From CAVXEH01 sp963805305 (GTDB lineage Bacteria; Chloroflexota; Limnocylindria; QHBO01): DNA of 64,000 bases. The notes below the pieces were generated by a model. That model did no database searches, had not been told where the DNA came from, and was given only the letters and a program-made list of their open reading frames with translations. The translations under genes and the position numbers were made by a program. Below, piece by piece: positions 16,623-23,587 of the stretch (positions within the stretch are counted from its first letter, which is position 1; each line of letters begins with the position of its first letter). Location of the stretch: NCBI GenBank assembly GCA_963805305.1, contig CAWDTM010000003.1, forward strand, positions 671,574 through 735,573, read 5' to 3'.

Positions 16623-17812
16623 CCTCCGAAGAAGCGGTCTCTGCCGCGCGGCCAGCGCCCGCGGCGGACCAGAGGCCGCCGCTCAAGATCGCGCTCGTCA
16701 GCCCGTACGGCTACCCGCACCCGGGCGGCGTCAACGACCACATCCGCAACCAGTACGAGCAGCTCCGCCGGTTGGGCCACGATGCGTGGATCATCACCAG
16801 CAAGTACGGGAAGGAACGGGAGAGCGAGGGGCGCATCATCCGCTTCGGCACCGGATTCGCGTTCCCCGCCAACGGGAGCATCGGCCGCGTGACGCTGAGC
16901 TGGCGGTTCAAGGAGCGGGCACGGCGGATGCTCGAGGAGCACGCGTTCGACATCCTCCACTTCCACGAGCCGTTCGTGCCGTTCCTCTCACCCACCGTGC
17001 TGGACCAGTCGAAGACGATCAACATCGCAACCTTCCACGCGTTCGGCGGCTTCTCGCCCAGCTACTGGGTGGGTCAGCGCTGGGGCTCGCATCTCGCGCG
17101 GCGGCTCGACGGGCGCATCGCCGTCTCGGGCGCCGCCCGGCACTTCATCAACCGCTACTTCCCCGGTGAGTACCGGATCGTCCCCAACGGGGTCGACCTG
17201 GAGATGTACGCCAACGCCGAGCCGCGCGACGAGCTGCGCGACGGGTCCCTCAACATCCTCTTCATCGGGCGGCTCGAGGAGCGCAAGGGGCTGATCCACC
17301 TGCTCCGTGCCTACCACCGACTCCGGAAGCGCCACGTGGACGCGCGGCTCCTGGTCCTGGGCGCGGGACCCAAGCTGCGGGAGTACCGCCGCTTCGTGGG
17401 GCTGCGCCAGATCCGCGACGTGGAGTTCCTGGGTCGGGTGACCGACGAGGAGAAGGCACGGTACCTCGCATCGGCCGACATCTTCTGCGCGCCCTCCACC
17501 GGGCAGGAGAGCTTCGGCATCGTGCTGCTGGAGGCCATGGCCGCCGGCGTCCCCATCGTGGCCTCGGACATCCACGGCTACAAGCAGGTGGTCCAGCGCA
17601 ACGTCCAGGGGCTCCTCGTGGAGCCGCGGAACCAGAAGCAGCTCGCAGCGGCGCTGTACGCCCTCGCCCGCGATCCGGAGCTCCGCAACGAGATGGGCGA
17701 AGCCGGGCGCGCGCGCGCGCCCGAGTACTCGTGGCGTCAGGTCACCGAGCAGGTGGTCGACTACTACCACGAGGTGCGCGATCGGGTACTCGGTCCCACT
17801 CCCCGATCGTGA
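16619..17812 (+). CDS. pimA: GT4 glycosyltransferase, PimA-like phosphatidylinositol mannosyltransferase
   Basis: 397 aa GT-B enzyme, GDP-mannose-dependent family. GGVNDHI donor/acceptor loop near residue 38, HFHEPFVPFLSP, ISGAARHFINRYFP-type region, LFIGRLEERKGL, and the retaining-enzyme E-x7-E motif ESFGIVLLE. The start at 16619 is preferred over ATG 16613 because GGAGA lies six bases upstream and the ATGA overlaps the PHP stop. As the last gene of the inositol-lipid run it should add the first mannose to phosphatidylinositol at the inner membrane face. Function is well supported by family resemblance and by the pgsA/acyltransferase/pimA order known in mycobacteria. Confidence 0.9.
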   Translation: MTSEEAVSAARPAPAADQRPPLKIALVSPYGYPHPGGVNDHIRNQYEQLRRLGHDAWIITSKYGKERESEGRIIRFGTGFAFPANGSIGRVTLSWRFKERARRMLEEHAFDILHFHEPFVPFLSPTVLDQSKTINIATFHAFGGFSPSYWVGQRWGSHLARRLDGRIAVSGAARHFINRYFPGEYRIVPNGVDLEMYANAEPRDELRDGSLNILFIGRLEERKGLIHLLRAYHRLRKRHVDARLLVLGAGPKLREYRRFVGLRQIRDVEFLGRVTDEEKARYLASADIFCAPSTGQESFGIVLLEAMAAGVPIVASDIHGYKQVVQRNVQGLLVEPRNQKQLAAALYALARDPELRNEMGEAGRARAPEYSWRQVTEQVVDYYHEVRDRVLGPTPRS

Positions 17813-17830
17813 TCGGTCCGGCCGTCCGGC

Positions 17831-18907
17831 CTACTCGGCCCGCAGCTCCGCTGGGCGCGCCGCGGTTCCGCTCAGGAGCGGCTTGCGGTAGATGCGACCC
17901 TTCTGGACCACGCTGAACCCCACGGACTCGTAGAGCCCCAGGGCGCCGTGCGGGTTCTCAGCGTCCACCCCCAGCCGCGCGCTCTCAGCACCGGCGTCCC
18001 GCAGGACCCGCAGGCTCTCGGCCACCAGGGCCCGGCCGATCCCCTTCTGCCGCCACGCGCGCCGCACCCCCACCGCGTTGACCCAGCCGCGGTGCAGGCC
18101 CAGCGCCTCGTTCTCCGCGTGGTTGATGCGATTCAGCGACTGGCCCACGATCTCTTCCCCGTGCCAGGCCACGACCCACAGCGCCGAGTCGCGCCGGGGG
18201 TCGTTGACCATGCGCACGAAGGCTTGGGGCGTGTCGTCGATCCCGCCGAAGTGGTCGCTGAAGGCTTCCACCTCGACCTCGAAGATCTGGCGCAGGTCCT
18301 CGTCGCGCACCCGTCGGAGCTCCACGCCTTCCGGGAACGCCGGCTCGGGCAGGTCGTCCAGGGATGCGCGGTCCATCTGGAACCAGTACCGGATCGGCGT
18401 GTAGCCGTTCGACGCCAGCAGGGCGTTCCGCGACCGCTCCTGGGTGAACGCCCAGCTCTCGAGCCGCTTGGCCACCGCGGGGTCGTGCAGGGCGCCGACC
18501 TGTCGCTGGCGTGCCTCGGTCCACCGCAGAAGGGCACCACCCAGACCGCGCCGCCGCCAGTCCGGGTGCACGGCACCCCACACCGCGTAGTTGTGTCCGC
18601 CGTCGTTATCCAGCTCCCAGCCGCCGATGGTGAAGCCCACCAGCGTCCCATCCACCTCGGCGAGGAGGATGTCGCGGTCAGGGTCGCGGCGCGAGTCGTG
18701 CTCCAGGAAGTTCGCCCACTCCTCCGGCGTCTCGTGCTCCTCCACCCCGTCCGCCTCGGCAGCGAGGTTCGCGGTGTCCACCGCCCGGCCGATGTCGGCC
18801 GGTCGTACCAGGCCACGGAACCGCAGGCCGGCGATGGCCGGCGGGTCCGGAACCCCGGGCGTTCCCGGGGGCATCCCCGCCGGAGCGCTCAGCGCACCGC
18901 TCGTCAT
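17831..18907 (-). CDS. Double-GNAT acetyltransferase (third of three tandem paralogs)
   Basis: 358 aa, two GNAT domains. Domain 1 carries the acetyl-CoA loop WRRRGLGGALL, domain 2 carries WRQKGIGRALV followed by LGVDAENPHGALGLYESVGF. This two-domain layout and the C-terminal signature resemble mycothiol synthase MshD and related proteins of high-GC bacteria. The ATG at 18907 overlaps the stop of the upstream paralog by four bases; the open frame upstream of it is only a shadow. The last gene of the leftward operon, convergent with pimA at 18 nt. Acceptor unknown: small-molecule amine, drug or thiol cofactor are all possible. Confidence 0.85.
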   Translation of the reverse strand: MTSGALSAPAGMPPGTPGVPDPPAIAGLRFRGLVRPADIGRAVDTANLAAEADGVEEHETPEEWANFLEHDSRRDPDRDILLAEVDGTLVGFTIGGWELDNDGGHNYAVWGAVHPDWRRRGLGGALLRWTEARQRQVGALHDPAVAKRLESWAFTQERSRNALLASNGYTPIRYWFQMDRASLDDLPEPAFPEGVELRRVRDEDLRQIFEVEVEAFSDHFGGIDDTPQAFVRMVNDPRRDSALWVVAWHGEEIVGQSLNRINHAENEALGLHRGWVNAVGVRRAWRQKGIGRALVAESLRVLRDAGAESARLGVDAENPHGALGLYESVGFSVVQKGRIYRKPLLSGTAARPAELRAE

Positions 18908-19941
18908 GCGAACCCCTCCATTGGCTTGCGATACCCCCAGGAGCGCTTGACGACCGCGAAGCCGGCGCGCTCGTAGACGCCCACCGCCCCGGTCGGATTG
19001 TCCGCGTCCACGCCCAGCATGGCGTATTCCATCCCGGCCTCCCGGAGAACCTCGAGCGCCCGCGCCACGAGGGCTGCGGCCAGGCCGCGTCGACGCCACG
19101 GGCGCCTGACGAAGACGCTCTCGAGCCAGCCATGCCTCCGCCCGAACTCGGCGTTGTCCTTGCGGTAGATGGCGTTCACGGAGGCACCTGCGATCTCGTC
19201 GCCGTCCCAGGCGACGACGTGGAGCGACGGGTCGAAATCCTCCTCGCTCATCCACGTCTCGAACGCAGCCTCCGTGTCGGGGAAGCCGCCCCAGTGATCA
19301 CGAAACGCCTCGACATCGGCTCGCCACAGGCGCCGCAGCGCCCCGTGGTCGCGCGACATCGGCCGCAGCTCGATCCCGTCCGGGAGCGCAACCGCGGGGA
19401 TCGGCCCGGACAGGTCCCGGCGCATGTCGTAGAACGAGCGCGCGACCCGGTAGCCGCGCTTCTCGATCAACGCGCGCTTGGCATCCCGGTGCTCGTCCGC
19501 CCAGGTGCCATAGATCCGCGGCAGACCCGGGGGCTGCTCGCCGGCGATCTGGCGAGCACGCGCCTCCAGCCGTCCGAGGAGCGCGCTCCCGATGCCCCGC
19601 TCCAGCCAGTCCGGGTGAACGTAGCCGCCCACGCGGTGCTCCCGAAAGCCATCGGTCGTGTCGACCCAGTTCGTCCAGCCGTAGGCGACGAGCGAGCCTC
19701 CGTGCTCGACGATGACCAGGTCGCGGGCCACGTGGAACTGCTCGTCGTCACGCTTGAAGAAGTTGGCGAGCTCCGACGCGAGCACCAGCTGGTCCTCACC
19801 ATCGGCGCGGTTTGCTGCGTTGGCCAGCGCGGCCATCGCCTCCGCGTCGCTGGCGCCTCGCCAGCTCCGGAACGCCAGCGCCAGCGCGGCGCGATCAGGG
19901 GTGCGGGACACCGGAGCCGCCGCCGTTGGTCTCCTGCTCAT
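18904..19941 (-). CDS. Double-GNAT acetyltransferase (second of three tandem paralogs)
   Basis: 345 aa with two GNAT domains. Acetyl-CoA loops are WLERGIGSALL in domain 1 and WRRRGLAAALV in domain 2; the second has Ala where Gly is usual in R/Q-x-x-G-x-G/A, which the family tolerates. C-terminal LGVDADNPTGAVGVYERAGF matches its neighbours. Starts and stops overlap both paralogs by four bases. Domain 1 is followed by a long bridge with the YDMRRDL segment also found at the same place in its neighbours. Likely arose by tandem duplication; sequence divergence suggests different acceptors. Confidence 0.85.
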   Translation of the reverse strand: MSRRPTAAAPVSRTPDRAALALAFRSWRGASDAEAMAALANAANRADGEDQLVLASELANFFKRDDEQFHVARDLVIVEHGGSLVAYGWTNWVDTTDGFREHRVGGYVHPDWLERGIGSALLGRLEARARQIAGEQPPGLPRIYGTWADEHRDAKRALIEKRGYRVARSFYDMRRDLSGPIPAVALPDGIELRPMSRDHGALRRLWRADVEAFRDHWGGFPDTEAAFETWMSEEDFDPSLHVVAWDGDEIAGASVNAIYRKDNAEFGRRHGWLESVFVRRPWRRRGLAAALVARALEVLREAGMEYAMLGVDADNPTGAVGVYERAGFAVVKRSWGYRKPMEGFA

Positions 19942-20954
19942 GACTCCATCTCCATGGGCTTGCGGTACGCCGCCGATTGGCGGTGGACCTCGAAACCGGC
20001 GCGCTCGTAGAGACCCAGCGCACCGGTCGGGTTGTCGGCGTCGACACCCAGCATCGCTGCGCCCATCCCTCGCTCGCGCAGCGTCACCAGGGAGCGCGCC
20101 ACCAGCGCCGCCCCCAGGCCGCGACGGCGCCAGCGGCGACGGACGAAGACGTTGTCGAGCCAGCCCCGCGGGACCTCGAGGTCCTCGTTCTCCGCAGGGT
20201 AGATTGCGTTGATCGAGCCGCCGGCGACCTCGTCCCCATCCCAGGCCACCACCCACAGGGAGCGATCCCGGTTCGGGTCGAGGAGATCCCGCTGGTAGCG
20301 CTCCTCCGACACGTCGGCACCGCCCCAGTGGTCCCGGAATGCCTCGACATCGGCCTCCCAGATGCGCCGGTCCTGTGCCTCGTCCGCCGCGCGAATCTCG
20401 ACCCCCGCTGGCAGGGCCGGGACGTCGACCTCCTCGAGGCCGGGACGAATCATCTCGAAGAAGTAGCGGACCGGCTCGTAGCCGCGACCCCCGAAGAGGG
20501 CGCGCTTCCCCTCTCGCACCTCCGGGATCCACGTGCCGAAGACGCGTGGATGGTTCGTCTCCTGCGACGCGGCCAGCTCCCGGGCCCGGTTCTCCTGCCA
20601 GTCGAGCAGGCGTGCACCGATGCCGCGCCGCTCCCATGCCGGGTCGACGCAGCCGCCCAGGCGGTACTCGCGCAGCCCGTCGCGGGTGTCGATCCAGGCG
20701 ATCTCGCCCCAGGCGACCATACCGCCGTCGACGGTCGCGATGGTGACGTCACGGGCCGGGTTGAAGTGCGGGGTGGGTGAAAGCCAGTTGCGCTGGTCGG
20801 CGAGGGTGGTTCGGTCCTCGATCCCCACCGCAGCGTGGCTGCGGTTCTCGAGATCGACCATCGCCGCCAGGTCGCGCTCGAGGTCAAGGGGACGGAAGGC
20901 CAGGTCGAGGGTGCTCGACCCGGCTCCCGTGATCCGCTCCGCTTCGGTGGTCAT
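19938..20954 (-). CDS. Double-GNAT acetyltransferase (first of three tandem paralogs)
   Basis: 338 aa. Start ATG 20954, preceded by GGAG at good distance. Domain 1 acetyl-CoA loop WERRGIGARLL, domain 2 loop WRRRGLGAALV, then MLGVDADNPTGALGLYERAGF. Conserved DVEAFRDHWGG in the linker between domains is shared with the second paralog, and the third has a close variant. It lies 64 nt downstream of the ABC permease gene, with a perfect 11-bp hairpin in between, so it may belong to the exporter operon. An exporter plus acetyltransferases is a common drug- or metabolite-resistance pairing, but the substrate is unknown. Confidence 0.86.
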   Translation of the reverse strand: MTTEAERITGAGSSTLDLAFRPLDLERDLAAMVDLENRSHAAVGIEDRTTLADQRNWLSPTPHFNPARDVTIATVDGGMVAWGEIAWIDTRDGLREYRLGGCVDPAWERRGIGARLLDWQENRARELAASQETNHPRVFGTWIPEVREGKRALFGGRGYEPVRYFFEMIRPGLEEVDVPALPAGVEIRAADEAQDRRIWEADVEAFRDHWGGADVSEERYQRDLLDPNRDRSLWVVAWDGDEVAGGSINAIYPAENEDLEVPRGWLDNVFVRRRWRRRGLGAALVARSLVTLRERGMGAAMLGVDADNPTGALGLYERAGFEVHRQSAAYRKPMEMES

Positions 20955-20973
20955 GGTGTGCTCCGTGTGATCC

Positions 20974-20999
20974 GCAGCGGGGCGGGTGCGCCCCGCTGC
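20974..20999 (-). repeat. Perfect 11-bp stem-loop between permease and GNAT genes
   Basis: Arms GCAGCGGGGCG and its exact complement enclose a 4-base loop. No T-run follows on either strand, so it is not a standard intrinsic terminator. It may stabilise or process the mRNA between the exporter part and the acetyltransferase part of the operon. Confidence 0.55.
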
Positions 21000-21018
21000 A
21001 TTTCCCGTCGACATCGGT

Positions 21019-21819
21019 CTATCCAACACGCTTCAGCTTCCCCGTCCGCTTCGCGTAGTGCTCCGCGCGGCCGAAGGCCCAGATCCCCAGGGGGATGAAG
21101 ACCACGCCCATGAGCAGCAGCGGCCACACGTCGCCGAGCACGGAGCCGATCCCGGCCCCGTCGATCAGGCCCTTGCGCACGCCGTCCAGGACATACGTGG
21201 CCGGGCTGACGTGGGACAGCACCTGCATCCAGTCCGGCAGCACGCTGACCGGGTAGTAGACGCCGCTGATCAGCAGCAGCACCGACTGCAGGACGAAGGT
21301 CATCTGCGCCCCGCGCTCCACGTACATGAGCGGCAGGATGGCGGTCATGATCCCGATCCCGATGAACGAGAAGGATCCGAGCACCATGAAGGCCGCGCCC
21401 GTCGCGAAGTTGGCGCCGGACAGGTCCAGCTCGAAGAAGAGCGCGAGCACGGCGAGCACGACCACGGTGTGGACGAGCCCGTACGCGACCGCGTACAGCG
21501 TCGAGCCGACCATCTGGGCGTAGCGCCGCACGGGGGCCATGAAGGTGTACTCCAGGGTCCCCTCCCAGCGCTCCCAGGCGACCGTCTCGGCAATGAAGCT
21601 GAAGACGACCGACAGGTAGTTCCAGAAGACGGCGCCGATGATCAGACGCAGGAGCAGGGTGTCGTCGCCCTGGTCCTTGCCGATGAGGGACACGGCGAGC
21701 GCGCCCGCGATGGCATAGACCAGGAAGGCGACCTCCCAGCCCCAGTAGCGCCTGGTCAGGTTGAAGTTGCGCTCGACGAAGGCGAAGCTCGCCCGCATCT
21801 CGCGAGCCATCAGGCTCAT
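21019..21819 (-). CDS. ABC-2 type exporter permease
   Basis: 266 aa integral membrane protein with about six helices. Typical ABC-2 features: an N-terminal amphipathic segment with RASFAFVERNFNLTRRYWGWE, WERWEGTLEYTFMAPV as the conserved loop contacting the ATPase, and a C-terminal FIPLGIWAFGRAEHYAKRTG. Resembles DrrB/NodJ-like exporters of drugs, glycolipids or polysaccharide precursors. The partner ATPase is encoded upstream at 22089-22991, with a 65-residue small protein gene between. It should form the membrane channel of a homodimeric exporter. Confidence 0.9.
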   Translation of the reverse strand: MSLMAREMRASFAFVERNFNLTRRYWGWEVAFLVYAIAGALAVSLIGKDQGDDTLLLRLIIGAVFWNYLSVVFSFIAETVAWERWEGTLEYTFMAPVRRYAQMVGSTLYAVAYGLVHTVVVLAVLALFFELDLSGANFATGAAFMVLGSFSFIGIGIMTAILPLMYVERGAQMTFVLQSVLLLISGVYYPVSVLPDWMQVLSHVSPATYVLDGVRKGLIDGAGIGSVLGDVWPLLLMGVVFIPLGIWAFGRAEHYAKRTGKLKRVG

Positions 21820-21864
21820 GGCGTTCCGTTGCTCCTGTCGGTGTGGTTGGATGCCGGTCCGCCC

Positions 21865-22062
21865 TTAGAGAGGACGGACCGGCCGAAGCGTCGGGTCCGC
21901 AGCAATGCGCGTGCCGACGCGCACCAGCTGGCGGCCGACCCAGCGCCGCATGCGGCGCTCCTGTGTCCGATGCGCGCGCGAACGGTGGATCTCGCGGCGC
22001 AGCTGCGCCACATGGTTCTCGTTCGCGGACATCAGGTCGCGGGGGGTCGGATGGATCATCAC
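21865..22062 (-). CDS. Small Arg-rich protein inside the exporter operon
   Basis: 65 codons from GTG 22062 (or 64 from ATG 22059). An unusually strong ribosome site AAAGGAGGTGA lies 8 nt before the GTG, better than that of the neighbouring genes. The product begins near MIHPTPRDLMSANENH and is strongly basic, with about a fifth of its residues Arg; it is mostly helix-prone, has no membrane segment and no Cys. The gene sits 26 nt after the ATPase stop and 45 nt before the permease start, so it is co-transcribed. I do not recognise the family. It could be a regulator or accessory subunit of the exporter. Confidence 0.7.
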   Translation of the reverse strand: MMIHPTPRDLMSANENHVAQLRREIHRSRAHRTQERRMRRWVGRQLVRVGTRIAADPTLRPVRPL

Positions 22063-22088
22063 GGTGCTCACCTCCTTTCTTCCATTCT

Positions 22089-22991
22089 TCATTCGTCTTC
22101 GTTCTTGTTGTCGTCTTCGCCGATGTCGTCGTCGAGGCTCCGCCCGGTGAACGTCATGAAGACGCTGTCCAGGGTCGGCGCCTGGCCGTAGTCGCGGGCC
22201 ACCATGGCCTTGAGCGCGTCCGGCGTGTCCTCCACGACGATGCGGCCGTCGTTGATCAGCGCGATCCGGTCGCACAGCCGCTCCGCCTCGTCGAGGTCGT
22301 GCGTCGTCAGCACGATCGTCGCGTCGTGCGTGTCCCGCAGCTCCTCGATGAAGGCCTGGACGTCCAGCTTCGAGCGGGGGTCGAGACCGGTGGTCGGCTC
22401 GTCAAGGAGCAGCAGCGTGGGGCTCGTGAGCAGGGCCCGCGCGATGGCGACCTTCTGCTGCATGCCCCGGCTCATCTGCTCCAGCGGGCTGCCGAGCCGC
22501 TTCTCGCTGATGCCCAGTCGAGCGAGGATCCGCCGCGACTCCGCGTGGGCGACCCGGGTGTCCAGGCCGTACAGGCGTGCCGCGTAATGCAGGTTCTCGT
22601 CCGGGCTGAGCTTCTTGAAGAAGGCGGCGTCCACGCTGACCCGGTTGATCAGGCGCTTCACCGCCATCTCGTCCCGCTCGATGTCGTGGCCAAAGACCTC
22701 GACCCGACCGGCGTCCAGGGTGAGCAGCGTGCTCACCAGACGGATCAACGTGCTCTTCCCGCTCCCGTTGGCGCCCAGGATCCCGTAGATCTCCCCGCGG
22801 CTGATGCGCAGGCTGACGTCGTGCACGGCGACAACCGGCTTGCGCTTGCGGCCCACGACGAAGGTCTTGGTCACGTGCTCCACGAGGAGCGCCGGGACGC
22901 CGTTCGGATCGATCGGCCGCTGCCGAGGGGTCTGCCGCCCCTGGGCCCGGGCGACTGGCTCGCTCTTCACTTGTTCGATCACCGTGGTCAT
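22089..22991 (-). CDS. ABC exporter ATPase (DrrA-like)
   Basis: 300 aa nucleotide-binding subunit. Start ATG 22991 is preceded by AAGGGA. Walker A GANGSGKSTLIRL, Q-loop region, signature MSRGMQQKVAIARALL, Walker B LLLLDEPTTGLD and the switch His in VLTTHDLDEAERLC are all intact. The C-terminal extension ends in an acidic tail (DDDIGEDDNKNEDE). The DrrA-type signature and pairing with an ABC-2 permease indicate export of a drug or lipid-like compound. Transcription comes from a promoter at 23378-23407 and passes through a leader with a small ORF and a terminator-like hairpin, so expression is probably conditional. Confidence 0.92.
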   Translation of the reverse strand: MTTVIEQVKSEPVARAQGRQTPRQRPIDPNGVPALLVEHVTKTFVVGRKRKPVVAVHDVSLRISRGEIYGILGANGSGKSTLIRLVSTLLTLDAGRVEVFGHDIERDEMAVKRLINRVSVDAAFFKKLSPDENLHYAARLYGLDTRVAHAESRRILARLGISEKRLGSPLEQMSRGMQQKVAIARALLTSPTLLLLDEPTTGLDPRSKLDVQAFIEELRDTHDATIVLTTHDLDEAERLCDRIALINDGRIVVEDTPDALKAMVARDYGQAPTLDSVFMTFTGRSLDDDIGEDDNKNEDE

Positions 22992-23084
22992 GGCCGGTGT
23001 CCCTTCGTTCCCTTCGGTGGTTGCCGTTGGTTTCTGCTCTCGTCTGATCCTCTCGCTCCGCGCTGTCGTCTCCTGACAGCAACC

Positions 23085-23116
23085 GAGCCGTGGTCCCTCG
23101 GTGGGATCCACGGCTC
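23085..23116 (-). promoter_or_regulatory. Second leader stem-loop sharing sequence with the terminator
   Basis: On the minus strand GAGCCGTGG (23116-23108) pairs with CCACGGCTC (23093-23085) around a 14-base loop. The arms repeat those of the terminator-like hairpin just upstream, so this 5' arm can also pair with the terminator's 3' arm, giving mutually exclusive folds. It lacks a T-run and fits an antiterminator or anti-antiterminator. Confidence 0.5.
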
Positions 23117-23143
23117 TGGAGGTGCTGCCCTGGTCAGGGCATC

Positions 23144-23175
23144 AAAAAGCCGTGGACCCGATCCGGCCCACGGCT
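23144..23175 (-). terminator. Intrinsic terminator-like hairpin in the exporter leader
   Basis: On the minus strand AGCCGTGG (23175-23168) pairs with CCACGGCT (23155-23148), followed directly by TTTTT (23148-23144). This is a good rho-independent terminator in a GC-rich genome. It lies 36 nt after the leader ORF stop and about 150 nt before the ATPase start, inside the operon's own leader, which is the attenuator position. Confidence 0.65.
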
Positions 23176-23210
23176 CGTGGCTTTCGTCCGGCGGCCTTGC
23201 CGCCCGTTCG

Positions 23211-23300
23211 TCAGCTCGAGGTGGGCGCAGATCTCCCGTCGAACTCGCCGGTGGCCGGCGAACGTCGACGCGCGCAGATCGCGCTGCTGAGGAGAACCAT
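23211..23300 (-). CDS. Putative 29-residue leader peptide of the exporter operon
   Basis: Short open frame beginning MVLLSSAICARRR and ending at TGA 23213-23211, starting about 70 nt downstream of the predicted transcription start. AGGA lies very close to the ATG and AAGGGAG 12 nt upstream, so translation initiation is plausible but not ideal. The coding stretch contains a CGCCGG/CCGGCG hairpin (23246-23260), and another hairpin (23190-23204) separates its stop from the terminator. By analogy with attenuators of macrolide and lincosamide resistance genes, ribosome stalling here could change folding downstream (inference). Confidence 0.45.
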   Translation of the reverse strand: MVLLSSAICARRRSPATGEFDGRSAPTSS

Positions 23301-23362
23301 GTCCTGCGCTCGCTCCCTTGCTCAGTGTGATTTGGTCGGCGGCGGAACCCGTGGACGATCAC

Positions 23363-23407
23363 AGACTCCGGCCGCGGAGTCTACGGCGCGGACGGCCCTG
23401 ATGTCAA
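23363..23407 (-). promoter_or_regulatory. Promoter with overlapping palindrome for the exporter operon
   Basis: Minus strand TTGACA (23407-23402) and TAGACT (23383-23378) are 18 bp apart, a strong sigma70-type promoter. A perfect inverted repeat AGACTCCG-GCCG-CGGAGTCT (23363-23382) overlaps the -10 and the expected start site, as an operator or as a 5' stem-loop. Both would feed transcription into the leader, ATPase, permease and probably the GNAT genes. Confidence 0.7.
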
Positions 23408-23587
23408 CCGGATCGCGTGCCCCCGGCCGGGGCAGCCGATAGGTCCGGAGAAGCGCGCGTCAAGGGCCGACGGCGCGATCCGGGAGGGGCCGCTCGGCTC
23501 TGCCGTCCGGGAGCCGCGGGGCTGGTCTTCTCGGATTCGCATGCAAGAATGGCGCGGGCATGCGCCCGCATTGGAGGGTAGGAGGTC

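Noticed and set aside
22992..23377. T-box riboswitch in the exporter leader
   Set aside because: ACCACGG occurs near the second hairpin, but no TGGNACC T-box, no Stem I with specifier loop and no aminoacyl-tRNA or amino-acid gene downstream.
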